Source: Nitrosomonadaceae bacterium
GTDB taxonomy: Bacteria > Pseudomonadota > Gammaproteobacteria > Burkholderiales > Nitrosomonadaceae
Direction: 5' to 3'
Length of the DNA: 8,505 bases
NCBI GenBank assembly: GCA_024644425.1
Contig: JAHELA010000018.1
Location: forward strand, 7,914 to 16,418
Shown here: positions 1 through 7,050 of the stretch, in pieces
How the letters are laid out: each line of letters starts with the position of its first letter
How positions within the stretch are numbered: position 1 is the stretch's first letter
The notes under the pieces: generated by a model
Told to the model about the DNA's origin: nothing
Database searches by the model: none
What the model saw: the letters and a program-made list of their open reading frames with translations, nothing else
Position numbers and translations under genes: made by a program

Positions 1-456
1 CTTAATAAGAATATATATCTAAATAAACTTGAAAATAATATTACGGCTTATTGTGTTGCCGTATCTGGAAATAGTGAGTTTTCTAAACTGTATATTCCTA
101 AATTTATTCCTGGGGGTAATCGCTCCCAATTTGGAGCAGAAGATCTTAAAAATATGAAGATTTCTGCTAATCATGTACAGGGCATGTTGGGCGTAACACT
201 AGATGATTTATGCACCAAGTGGAACTTCCCATTTCCCAATTATATTAAGATTGATGTGGACGGTATTGAACTTTCGATTATTAAAGGCGCCATGAATGTA
301 CTCAGCAATCAATCTGTTAGGTCTGTTATCATAGAGTTGGGCACTGAAGAAGAACAGCAAGAAGCTATAAATCTGATGAAAAAGGCCGGGCTAGAGGTAA
401 AGTTTAAAACAGCAAGAAACTGGGGAGAAACTTGTTTCATTTTCGAAAGAATTTAA
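1..456 (+). CDS. FkbM-family methyltransferase, C-terminal part (5' truncated by window edge)
   Basis: The frame is open from the first base to a TAA at 454-456, giving 151 residues. An ATG at 154 lies inside this frame and is not the likely start, because family-like sequence precedes it (an AVSGN stretch about 30 residues upstream). The diagnostic FkbM element is IDVDGIELSIIKGA at residues 84-97 of the visible part, matching the family pattern I-D-x-(E/D)-G-x-E-x-x-(I/V)-(I/L)-K-G, followed by a beta-strand-like VIIELG. FkbM proteins are SAM-dependent, usually O-methyltransferases acting on sugars or polyketides; the substrate cannot be told here. The SAM-binding N-terminal half is off the window. 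The first 120 bases are very AT-rich compared with the genes to the right. The gene converges on the lipid cluster and ends 93 bases from it, so it is probably a separate transcription unit, perhaps from a surface-polysaccharide region. Family assignment is firm, function is not. Confidence 0.85.
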   Translation, partial: LNKNIYLNKLENNITAYCVAVSGNSEFSKLYIPKFIPGGNRSQFGAEDLKNMKISANHVQGMLGVTLDDLCTKWNFPFPNYIKIDVDGIELSIIKGAMNVLSNQSVRSVIIELGTEEEQQEAINLMKKAGLEVKFKTARNWGETCFIFERI

Positions 457-512
457 TTTGACTGTAAAGCCACACTTTAAACTTTGAATCTATTGCACTT
501 TAAGGAATTAAA

Positions 513-540
513 TACTGAGTATCCCTGTAATTTCTCAGTA
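513..540. terminator. Weak inverted repeat between converging genes, possible terminator
   Basis: TACTGAG (513-519) and CTCAGTA (534-540) form a perfect 7-bp inverted repeat around a 14-base loop, in the 93-base gap between the converging FkbM and Tam41-like genes. Read on the minus strand, the second arm is followed by TTTAATT, a modest U-rich tract, so it would suit the end of the minus-strand operon better than the FkbM gene. The stem is short, AT-containing and has a large loop, so this is a position-based suggestion only. Confidence 0.25.
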
Positions 541-549
541 AATCAAACA

Positions 550-1536
550 TCATCGTAATACACCACGTCGTAACAGCTTCCAAAAAACTTTATATCCCCA
601 TAAAATAGGATGTCGGCGTAACTTTGGAGTAACTTCGATACGAACTCCAGTATGACGTTCGATCTTCCATGCAGCATAATCAATACTGTTCCGAAAAGTA
701 AATGTCGCCTTTATCAGTCTAAGTATGGAAAGAACTCGGCCCTGCCAACGACGTAAACGCCAACGTCTCAATGAACTTCGGCTCTCAGCCACATTACTTA
801 AACATCTGTAGAGCCCTAGTCTTTGATGTTCATCCGGCAATTTTTCTAGAAGCCCCACCAAAGAAGGTAAGGCATATTCGGTTAGATTTATATAATCATC
901 TACATTAAGCTCAGCAAGTTGACGAGCGCGCGATTCTCGTTCTGGCCGAAGTTCAGCAGCATAAGTTAAAGTTAAACCTTTAATCCAAATTTCTTTAGCG
1001 GTAACCTCACATGAACCCAATGCCGATATAGCTGGACTAAGAAATGATATTACTGCGTGCGCTAATGAATGATTTATACGTACACGAACAGTGTTATCTT
1101 TAACATACAGTAACCTTACAGGTTGAGCAAAACGCGCCCATAAGTAAGAATGGAACCAATATTGGTTTCCTTTCTCAAAATCTGCTATTGAAATAACCGC
1201 ATATTTAGCACGAAATATTTTTTCATGTTTAGGTATTTCAAGATAAAATACATTTGGTGGTAACCAAATATTGAAGTAGCGTAAATAATGTTCTTGATAA
1301 GCGTTACTATAGTCATCAACTAAAGTATAAAAATCAACAACCCCATCATCTATCTCATACGAGCGCAAACAAGACCCATAAAGAATAACGGCATCCAATG
1401 ATGACTTGAAACGTGATTTCAACTCTTCAACAAAGATAGAAAAGTCTGCTGTTACAGCCCTTAAACCTATAGATTCAACTTCAGAAATTAATCTATCCGG
1501 AAGTTTTTTATCCACTGTAGATGCATGATCTGTCAT
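550..1536 (-). CDS. Tam41-like nucleotidyltransferase (candidate CTP:phospholipid cytidylyltransferase)
   Basis: 328 residues. I read it as a distant homologue of mitochondrial Tam41/Mmp37, the non-CdsA enzyme that makes CDP-diacylglycerol from phosphatidate and CTP. Visible matches: YGS at 53-55 (the nucleotidyltransferase G-S loop), VDFYTLVDD at 67-75 (Tam41 has D-F-x-x-x-V-D-D), a family-like KYAVIS at 111-116, an L-W-A-R-F-A-Q-P-V segment near 132-140 (Tam41 has a similar G-R-L-Q-K-P-V), and a later I-K-G-L-T-L-T-Y-A-A-E-L-R segment like the Tam41 helical region. No membrane segment is evident; Tam41 is peripheral. It is the last gene of the minus-strand cluster, 30 bases after the lipid kinase, so the order kinase, cytidylyltransferase fits CDP-lipid synthesis. 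No clear Shine-Dalgarno precedes the ATG. The lipid substrate (phosphatidate, ceramide phosphate or other) is unknown. A generic automated label would be hypothetical or nucleotidyltransferase-domain protein. Confidence 0.7.
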   Translation of the reverse strand: MTDHASTVDKKLPDRLISEVESIGLRAVTADFSIFVEELKSRFKSSLDAVILYGSCLRSYEIDDGVVDFYTLVDDYSNAYQEHYLRYFNIWLPPNVFYLEIPKHEKIFRAKYAVISIADFEKGNQYWFHSYLWARFAQPVRLLYVKDNTVRVRINHSLAHAVISFLSPAISALGSCEVTAKEIWIKGLTLTYAAELRPERESRARQLAELNVDDYINLTEYALPSLVGLLEKLPDEHQRLGLYRCLSNVAESRSSLRRWRLRRWQGRVLSILRLIKATFTFRNSIDYAAWKIERHTGVRIEVTPKLRRHPILWGYKVFWKLLRRGVLR

Positions 1537-1566
1537 TGTTACAAGTTTATGGAATTTGTTTGTGAG

Positions 1567-2559
1567 CTACCAAGTCAGAAAGGTAACAGGACCAGCCGCC
1601 GAGATAGTTAACGGCCCATTCTGACTTGTTGCCCGGTAGGATTCGCCGTCGACAATGTAATCATCATCTAACGCCACCTCTAACATGCTACTATTGTGAC
1701 TATGATAGCCATCATGTTCCTTGAGTTCTGCACATCGACCTAAAAAATAAGATATTATAGAACGTAAAGTTCTTTTCCGCCGCTGCTCAACGAATGTAAC
1801 ATGAAGCGGTTCTTGTTCCTGCCCCCAATATGGCTGCATATTAAAGAGTAAGCGATCGAGGGCACTGGCAAACATAAATAATTGTGCGCCATTACAAATC
1901 TTTCTACCTATCTTAAGAGAAGTAGTCTGTGCTGGCGCCCATGACCCTTTGCGACACCCGAGAATAAAACCAACAAGATAACCGAACATGATCATGATTG
2001 AATAAATTTCTCCTGTAATTCCCAGTTGTTTGATTCTACTCCGAGAGAATATTACTGCACGGGCAATAATACCAACACCGAAAAACATACCGTACACCTT
2101 ATCAGATCCTGTTTGCTCAATACATAATACATGTCGTCTTAATAATGAAGGTAAAGTCTTTGCCGATATATACTTGTTTAACTCTTGTGTAGCATCAACT
2201 GGAGAATCGTAATTTATCAAATCAAGCGCCGTCATATTAGTTGTACCAACGGGTATCACTGCAAGAATCGGCCAATTCACAAGAGGGTATTTTGCAAACA
2301 AATAATTTAAGACTGCTTGTACAGTACCATCTCCACCAGCAATTACCAGTAAATCAACACCAGCATCTATAAAACTACATACAGTTGCGTTGAACTCAGT
2401 GTCATTTGTTGCTTCTCGAATAATTGCACCCGGAATTCCTGCTAGCGTATTCTTAATTACATCTTTACGCTTGCGAATCCGTCCACTAAGTGGGTTAAGA
2501 AGTAACCCAATTTTAGCTTTACCCATTTGCAATTTTTTAATTCGTAACTCTTCTGTCAT
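1567..2559 (-). CDS. Diacylglycerol/sphingosine-kinase-family lipid kinase
   Basis: 330 residues, normal for bacterial DgkB/YegS-type lipid kinases, which phosphorylate a lipid hydroxyl with ATP at the inner membrane. The catalytic domain starts with NPLSG at 22-26, has the nucleotide-binding GGDGT at 75-79, and PVGTTNMTALDL at 103-114, the family's P-x-G-T-x-N segment. The C-terminal beta-sandwich ends with VDGE at 303-306, also typical. No full membrane anchor is evident, though a hydrophobic stretch occurs around residue 190. Its start lies 23 bases inside the end of the upstream phosphatidyltransferase gene, suggesting translational coupling. An alternative ATG at 2526 (residue 12) would remove the overlap, and neither start has a strong ribosome binding site. 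Substrate could be diacylglycerol or ceramide; a known Caulobacter ceramide kinase is, as I recall, from this superfamily. Neighbours acting on phospho-lipids favour a dedicated biosynthetic kinase. Family assignment is firm. Confidence 0.9.
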   Translation of the reverse strand: MTEELRIKKLQMGKAKIGLLLNPLSGRIRKRKDVIKNTLAGIPGAIIREATNDTEFNATVCSFIDAGVDLLVIAGGDGTVQAVLNYLFAKYPLVNWPILAVIPVGTTNMTALDLINYDSPVDATQELNKYISAKTLPSLLRRHVLCIEQTGSDKVYGMFFGVGIIARAVIFSRSRIKQLGITGEIYSIMIMFGYLVGFILGCRKGSWAPAQTTSLKIGRKICNGAQLFMFASALDRLLFNMQPYWGQEQEPLHVTFVEQRRKRTLRSIISYFLGRCAELKEHDGYHSHNSSMLEVALDDDYIVDGESYRATSQNGPLTISAAGPVTFLTW

Positions 2560-3757
2560 TTATACTAACCGGTGTTCGTGTAAAAATCCGTATAGCCAGC
2601 ATTCCTTCATTACGGCCTTGTTTAATGTCTTCAAACCAAGGCTTCAAAGGACCATAATGCCGTCTCACTCGCCAGGCAATAACTACTCTTATAGCAAGAA
2701 TAATCGTAGAAAATAAATGCCATATAACCACTGACAGAAAACCTAACTCTGGCTGATTTATTAACCAACTACAAGTCAACAATATCAGATTTGGGTTACG
2801 CCGAGCGGTAATCAGTCGATTAAATGAATCAAACTTGCGCCAGATAAACATATCAAATGACGCGAGCCAGAGAAACGCCCCCTCACATACCCTGCCACCA
2901 ATATATCCAATAAACATTAACCACATTAATAATTGTAAGTCTGGTACCGATTTTGATACAGATGCTAACCCCATACCCCAGGCCATATACCAAAGTGGTG
3001 GATGAATAATATCTAGACCATGATCAAGAACATCGCCAAAGCGACTTGAGGTGACTGTTACTCTCGCTAATTTTCCATCTACCGTATCCAAAAATGTCAT
3101 AATCCAACCCATAATCAGCCCTATACCATAATTACCGTACCAAAACGCAATCCCCGCTAGTACAGCAAATACTAAACTAATTAATGTGACGTGATTGGGT
3201 CTCAAGCCAATTTGCACACAAAGATGAGTAATCCAGAATGCTGGTACAGGCCACACCCATTTCGTAACTAAATCAGTTACGCCCTTATATGATCCAGCAA
3301 ATAATTCTGATTCAAGCATCTTGTAATTAGAACTATTAATGAATAACACATAAGGTGTAGCCTTATTCTTTAGACTCTTTTGCTGGAGTTCTAAATTCAA
3401 ATCATCTAGAGTATATTTAGATAAAGCAGAAATAGTTTGGCCATTACCATCACCTTGAAAATCTTCTAATACATTAGGTGCGTTACTATCAGCAACACGA
3501 ATAGCGACAATTTCGTCATTGTTACTATTCAATACTAAATTCGATTTTATTTGAATTAATGCCGATAAAACTCTCGAGTCAAATAAGTGATCTGCACATA
3601 AAAATAATACTTGCGATCCCTTTGGAATATTGCCTAGATCATTTACTAAAACAACTTGTTCTTTGAAAGTACTTAACATACGCTGCAGACGTTCTCGCCC
3701 ACTTAGCCCCCAAACATCAACTTCACTATCACCAATGATATAAACACAAATTGTCAT
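2537..3757 (-). CDS. CDP-alcohol phosphatidyltransferase with N-terminal nucleotidyltransferase-like domain
   Basis: 406 residues, about twice the usual single-domain size. The C-terminal half is a membrane CDP-alcohol phosphatidyltransferase with the complete signature D224-x2-D227-G228-x2-A231-R232-x8-G241-x3-D245-x3-D249, the metal and CDP site, preceded by a family-typical GLRPNHVT at 184-191. Hydrophobic helices lie near 192-226, 252-295 and 325-370. Such enzymes join an alcohol to a phosphatidyl or other phospho group from a CDP donor, releasing CMP. Residues 1-165 look like a reduced nucleotidyltransferase domain: a VYIIGDSEVDVWGLSGRERL start and LCADHLF at 53-59, resembling the metal-binding ADH segment of sugar-phosphate nucleotidyltransferases, but no glycine-rich GxGxR loop. 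The arrangement recalls fused inositol-phosphate cytidylyltransferase/phosphotransferase proteins. It lies 178 bases after lptG and overlaps the kinase gene by 23 bases. No clear Shine-Dalgarno was found. Acceptor and donor are unknown. Confidence 0.88.
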   Translation of the reverse strand: MTICVYIIGDSEVDVWGLSGRERLQRMLSTFKEQVVLVNDLGNIPKGSQVLFLCADHLFDSRVLSALIQIKSNLVLNSNNDEIVAIRVADSNAPNVLEDFQGDGNGQTISALSKYTLDDLNLELQQKSLKNKATPYVLFINSSNYKMLESELFAGSYKGVTDLVTKWVWPVPAFWITHLCVQIGLRPNHVTLISLVFAVLAGIAFWYGNYGIGLIMGWIMTFLDTVDGKLARVTVTSSRFGDVLDHGLDIIHPPLWYMAWGMGLASVSKSVPDLQLLMWLMFIGYIGGRVCEGAFLWLASFDMFIWRKFDSFNRLITARRNPNLILLTCSWLINQPELGFLSVVIWHLFSTIILAIRVVIAWRVRRHYGPLKPWFEDIKQGRNEGMLAIRIFTRTPVSINDRRVTN

Positions 3758-3935
3758 ATACAGATTTTAAATTACTTTTCGTTATTATCTTAAATTAAAA
3801 TTTGGCAACATAGTCCTAACTACATTCTCAAGAGTACCTTTAAAATGAAGAGAGTAATGCAAACTACAATATCTTAGACAGCACTAAACAATGACGGATT
3901 ATTTAAGTAAGCCTGCCTAATGGACTAAACAAAGG
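3758..3935. other. 178-base AT-rich spacer inside the minus-strand cluster
   Basis: This is the only long gap within the seven-gene block. I see no convincing open frame. On the minus strand there is a -10-like GATAAT (plus-strand 3784-3789) about 27 bases before the phosphatidyltransferase ATG, and an AATAAT further upstream, but neither has a matching -35 hexamer at 16-18 bases. AGCCT/AGGCT pairs just after the lptG stop are too short and far apart to call a terminator. The gap could hold a second promoter for the three downstream lipid genes, which I cannot confirm. Confidence 0.35.
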
Positions 3936-5021
3936 CTAAGGTATTCTCCGCAACCAAAAATTTGCAAAAACAATCAGAACTAACCCTGGAAATAAAGCAG
4001 TTAAAGCTGGATTTAAATGTAGTAATAAGCCCGCATTTGCTATAATTTGATCAAGCAAATAGACGCATATTCCAACCATCGTTGCAAGCACCAATTTACT
4101 AACAAACCCAGTTCGAGAAGACCCAAGAACAAAAGGTATAGAAAGAAGTAACATTGCAATTGTTGTCAATGCCCCCCCTGCTTTTCGCCATAAGGCTAAT
4201 TCATAAGCATCCGCTTCCTGGCCTGTAGCCTTCAAGAAACGTACGTGTTGAAATAATTCAAGGGGGGATAAACTTTCTGGTGTTTTATTTAACGTGGAGA
4301 TATCATCTGGATTCAAAAATGACCTCCAGTTCATCGAACTTATACTTACAGATTCAATTTTCCCTTTGGTAAAAGTCTTGGTAATAACTTCTTTTAATTC
4401 CCATAAGTTGTCATCCACAATATCAGCATACTTTGCAAAAGTATAAGTTAGTAATGAACCATCATCATTAAAATGTAACACCTCTATATTTGCCGCCCGC
4501 TTAGTATTTAGCATTTCACCAATACGTAGTATATTTTTTTCATTTCGTGTCCATATTCCAAGAGTTCCGCCCAACTGTACACTCTGCTCAAGCGCAACAG
4601 CCCTGTGAAGAGAAGCCTTCTGCTCAAGTTGTGGCGCGACAAATTGTTCTAATATGACAATAAATAAGACAAGGATTATTCCGACCACAAGTGGAGCAAG
4701 GCTTAATCGAATTGGAGAAATGCCCGCCACTCGTAATGCAGTTAGCTCTAAATTAATGGCTAAGCGTCCTAGTGCGATTACATTACCTAATAATGCAATA
4801 AACGGAGTAAGTTGAATAAACCTACGTGGCAACATTAATGCAGTATGTAAAAATGCGTCCCTGACACTGTATGTTCCTTTGCCCCCATATGTCACTTTGC
4901 CCACGTCATCAAGCTGTCCTAACAGATCCAAAAAACCAAATAATGGCAGAAGTACTGCTGTGGCAATACACAAACCAATCAAAACCTGTGAAGCTAGATA
5001 TCTATATATTATTAATATCAT
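3936..5021 (-). CDS. lptG: LptG-type permease subunit of an LPS-transport-like ABC exporter
   Basis: 361 residues, the same length as E. coli LptG (360). LptG and LptF form the inner-membrane channel that, with the LptB ATPase and LptC, extracts lipopolysaccharide for delivery to the outer membrane. Helices are visible near 9-30, 58-83, 97-122, 272-297, 303-325 and 332-356, with a periplasmic beta-jellyroll between about 130 and 260. GRLAINLELTALRVAGIS (84-101) matches the cytosolic coupling-helix region that contacts LptB, and FVAPQLEQKA follows as in E. coli. The C-terminal YLLDQI matches the family's Y-V-L-D-Q-I. The FLDLLGQLDDVGK segment (30-42) is closer to betaproteobacterial LptG as I remember it. 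Its ATG overlaps the lptF stop as ATGA (5018-5021), so the two are translationally coupled. No pepA, the usual neighbour, is present. It may therefore be a second copy serving another lipid; the LptG family call is firm. Confidence 0.92.
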   Translation of the reverse strand: MILIIYRYLASQVLIGLCIATAVLLPLFGFLDLLGQLDDVGKVTYGGKGTYSVRDAFLHTALMLPRRFIQLTPFIALLGNVIALGRLAINLELTALRVAGISPIRLSLAPLVVGIILVLFIVILEQFVAPQLEQKASLHRAVALEQSVQLGGTLGIWTRNEKNILRIGEMLNTKRAANIEVLHFNDDGSLLTYTFAKYADIVDDNLWELKEVITKTFTKGKIESVSISSMNWRSFLNPDDISTLNKTPESLSPLELFQHVRFLKATGQEADAYELALWRKAGGALTTIAMLLLSIPFVLGSSRTGFVSKLVLATMVGICVYLLDQIIANAGLLLHLNPALTALFPGLVLIVFANFWLRRIP

Positions 5022-6094
5022 TTAGATTGAGATGACCATCTCCAGGAATCAGGGAAAAGCAAGCTGAGTGAAACGATAAACATCAATATGTATAGCCACC
5101 AAACTCCCGGTATGATACCTATAGTTCCCTGCTCTACCCAAGTTTGGGCCAATCCACTCAGAATATAATAGATTGCAAAAACAAGAGCTGCGACAAAAAA
5201 GACTTTCTCTCCGCCCTTCCTCCTAGGTGAGGTTCGACTAAAAGGGATAGCAATCAAAGCCAGCAAGACTGTAGCTATAGGGCGAGAAAGACGCCATTGA
5301 AGTTCAGCAACATCACGTGGTTTACTAGAGTCCATCAATACTAGGGTAGCAGCTGATTTTCGCTTATAATCCAATTCTTTGTCTCCATCAGTAAAGTACA
5401 CTAGTTTCTCAAAATGAGTGATAGTATCTTTAGCTGAAATGTGCGCAAGGCGATAAATATGACCATTGAACAAATGTATTTGAGGTCGTTGACCTCGAGC
5501 TGGTTTCTGTTGCCTTCCCTCTTTGGCAACTAAAATTTCACTTCCATTAACTCCATTTATGTAGTGAAATACATTCCTCATTTGCTTACCAGATTCATCC
5601 TTAGAATCAATATAAACAACTCTGCCACTTTTTTCGCTCCCGTAAAAACGTCCAGCTTGGAATCTATCTGTATTTAACTCAGCTTCTGCTTGTGCGTTTA
5701 AAATATAATTTTCTTCATAAGCCCAAGGACGAACAAAAATAGAAAGTGCACCGCTAATTATCCCAACCGGGATAGCAATTAATAGCACAGAAAATATTAT
5801 TCGATGCTCACTAACGCCTGCAGCACGTAATACATTAATTTCTTGATCTCTATTCATTCTACCAAGACCAATAATTACCGAAATATAAAGAGCGATCGGT
5901 ACAAGCACTTCTAAAGCGATTAAAGTTTTTAGTAGCACTAACTTCAGCATAACAGCAATTCCAAGCGACTCTGTCACAGCTCCAGCAATTAGATTGGCGC
6001 TACTTAAACCAGAAAATAACCCAATCAGAATTACAATAACTACTGTGAACGGTATCAATAGCTCACGCGTGATATATCTTTCAAGTATTTTCAC
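5018..6094 (-). CDS. lptF: LptF-type permease subunit of an LPS-transport-like ABC exporter
   Basis: 358 residues (E. coli LptF is 366). It starts MKILERYITRELLIPF, the family's typical opening of a short amphipathic stretch leading into helix 1. Hydrophobic helices lie near 12-33, 48-75 and 98-124, then a periplasmic jellyroll (about 130-260) and three C-terminal helices near 270-286, 298-316 and 327-348. GRMNRDQEINVLRAAGVSEHRI (about 76-97) is the coupling helix for the LptB ATPase. The SRPIATVLLALIAIPFSRTSPRRKGG segment is characteristic of LptF. The start is GTG (plus-strand CAC at 6092-6094), preceded by AGAGAG about 5 bases upstream; an in-frame stop lies a short way further upstream with no ATG between. 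It follows the MobA-like gene by 38 bases and overlaps lptG by 4. No lptA, lptB or lptC is in the window, so any transporter built from this pair would borrow LptB and bridge proteins encoded elsewhere. Confidence 0.92.
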   Translation of the reverse strand: MKILERYITRELLIPFTVVIVILIGLFSGLSSANLIAGAVTESLGIAVMLKLVLLKTLIALEVLVPIALYISVIIGLGRMNRDQEINVLRAAGVSEHRIIFSVLLIAIPVGIISGALSIFVRPWAYEENYILNAQAEAELNTDRFQAGRFYGSEKSGRVVYIDSKDESGKQMRNVFHYINGVNGSEILVAKEGRQQKPARGQRPQIHLFNGHIYRLAHISAKDTITHFEKLVYFTDGDKELDYKRKSAATLVLMDSSKPRDVAELQWRLSRPIATVLLALIAIPFSRTSPRRKGGEKVFFVAALVFAIYYILSGLAQTWVEQGTIGIIPGVWWLYILMFIVSLSLLFPDSWRWSSQSK

Positions 6095-6132
6095 AGATTC
6101 TCTCTTGTAAACCTTAGAATTGATTCAAATTG

Positions 6133-6981
6133 CTACAAAGTAGAACGACACGAAGTCCCATTTTTACCAAAGGCTGGAGACATTGCTTCCTCCTTCAAAA
6201 TAGATTCAACAAGCGCTATGTCCTCCGCCTTATCTACATCAACGCCTGCCTCAGCATGAGGAATAATAACTGCACGTGATTTAACACCGGCTTTAGCCGA
6301 TATAGCATTTAGTGCCTGATTAAGTGTTGATATCCTGAGTAAATATAACAAAATAGCTATTGGGCCCAGTATTTCCCCAACTAATCGCCAGGGGTGTTTA
6401 CGCAAATCTTCAGCACGCCTCCAGAATGAAACTAAATTACGACCACGATGATTAAGGAAAGAATAGAGATTACAGCCACAAAAGTTTCCATCACGAAGCC
6501 GTATCACGGTACGCTTAGTCCCCGGAAATGCATCTTTTATTGTTTCATATTTAACCAATCCGACAGTAGCATCAGAGTCTGATTTACTGGATTCGTCTAG
6601 AAAATACTGCACTATTTCTGGGGTCAATAATGCGTGATCAGCCGTCGTCAATAATACTGGATCACTCTCATCTATTTTCTCGAGCCCACTATTGGCACTG
6701 CGACTAGGAGAATCCAAGTTTGGTATCCAGATAACCTCCCCGCTCCCTATTCGCTGTTGTAATTCTGGACAGTTCGAATGTACAGACTCGGGGGGGCCGC
6801 ATAAAATAACCAACTTAATCAAACCGCTTGCCTTAAGCGCATCTAGTACACGGATTATCATTGGTATCCCACAAATTGGAGTGAATGCTTTACAGGATAC
6901 GCCTGATTTAATAGCAACTGGATCGTTAGTTGTACGATCTGCAGCCAATACTATAGCAACAAATTTATCAGTTTTTTTCAT
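6133..6981 (-). CDS. MobA-like NTP transferase (candidate head-group nucleotidyltransferase)
   Basis: 282 residues with a Rossmann-like nucleotidyltransferase fold. IVLAADR at 10-16 sits where the usual LAAGxGxR nucleotide loop lies, followed by DPVA (20-23) and SCKAF (29-33), whose lysine corresponds to the conserved substrate-site lysine. Further on are CGIPMI (37-42), SPSRSANSGL (91-100), TTADHALL (112-119) with the metal-binding aspartate, and a C-terminal DVDKAEDIAL (248-257) whose aspartates complete the metal site. A hydrophobic stretch around 200-220 (LVGEILGPIAILLYLL) could bind the membrane. These enzymes transfer NMP to a phosphorylated substrate. Next to a CDP-alcohol phosphatidyltransferase, a CTP-dependent role in activating an alcohol phosphate is plausible but not shown. 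It is not MobA of molybdenum-cofactor synthesis, since no cofactor genes are nearby. It follows the GNAT-like gene by 47 bases, with no strong ribosome binding site. Confidence 0.82.
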   Translation of the reverse strand: MKKTDKFVAIVLAADRTTNDPVAIKSGVSCKAFTPICGIPMIIRVLDALKASGLIKLVILCGPPESVHSNCPELQQRIGSGEVIWIPNLDSPSRSANSGLEKIDESDPVLLTTADHALLTPEIVQYFLDESSKSDSDATVGLVKYETIKDAFPGTKRTVIRLRDGNFCGCNLYSFLNHRGRNLVSFWRRAEDLRKHPWRLVGEILGPIAILLYLLRISTLNQALNAISAKAGVKSRAVIIPHAEAGVDVDKAEDIALVESILKEEAMSPAFGKNGTSCRSTL

Positions 6982-7024
6982 TATGAAATTAAACCTAAAA
7001 AAACTAAATTAATTTTTGAAAATA

Positions 7025-7050
7025 TTTTTCATAAAGTTTTTTCATAAAGT
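7025..7050. repeat. Perfect 13-bp tandem duplication across a stop codon
   Basis: TTTTTCATAAAGT occurs at 7025-7037 and again immediately at 7038-7050. On the minus strand the unit ACTTTATGAAAAA spans the last codons and the TGA stop (7029-7031) of the GNAT-like gene. Because 13 is not a multiple of three, the duplication sets where this gene ends: with a single unit the frame would continue for a few more codons. Replication slippage is the simplest origin. Confidence 0.85.

Noticed and set aside
154..456. A short standalone 100-residue gene starting at the ATG at 154
   Set aside because: The frame is open back to base 1 with FkbM-like sequence before the ATG, so it is the tail of a longer gene.
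2030..2716. Plus-strand open frames at 2030-2212 and 2390-2716
   Set aside because: They lie antisense within the lipid kinase and phosphatidyltransferase genes, which have clear catalytic motifs. They have no ribosome binding site or recognisable domain.
3766..3805. AT-rich near-palindrome before the phosphatidyltransferase gene (TTTTAAATTA and TAAATTAAAA) as an operator
   Set aside because: The arms are not true reverse complements and the sequence is simple A/T, so chance explains it.
4898..4928. Acidic residues in LptG (D32, D38, D39) where E. coli LptG has LPS-contacting lysines (K34, K40, K41), as evidence for a non-LPS substrate
   Set aside because: By eye, LptG proteins from Pseudomonas and betaproteobacteria also lack these lysines, so the change follows lineage and does not diagnose substrate.
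6790..6796. G7 run in the MobA-like gene (and a C7 run at 4172-4178 and a G6 run at 4262-4267 in lptG) as phase-variation tracts
   Set aside because: Runs of 6-7 are short for contingency loci. They encode ordinary Pro/Gly codons and both genes are intact.
6133..6981. MobA of molybdenum-cofactor biosynthesis
   Set aside because: The nucleotide loop is LAADR rather than the MobA LAGGxSxRMG form, the protein is longer than MobA, and no molybdenum-cofactor genes are nearby.
6692..7012. Plus-strand open frame opposite the MobA-like gene
   Set aside because: It is antisense to the motif-bearing N-terminal half of the nucleotidyltransferase and shows no domain of its own.
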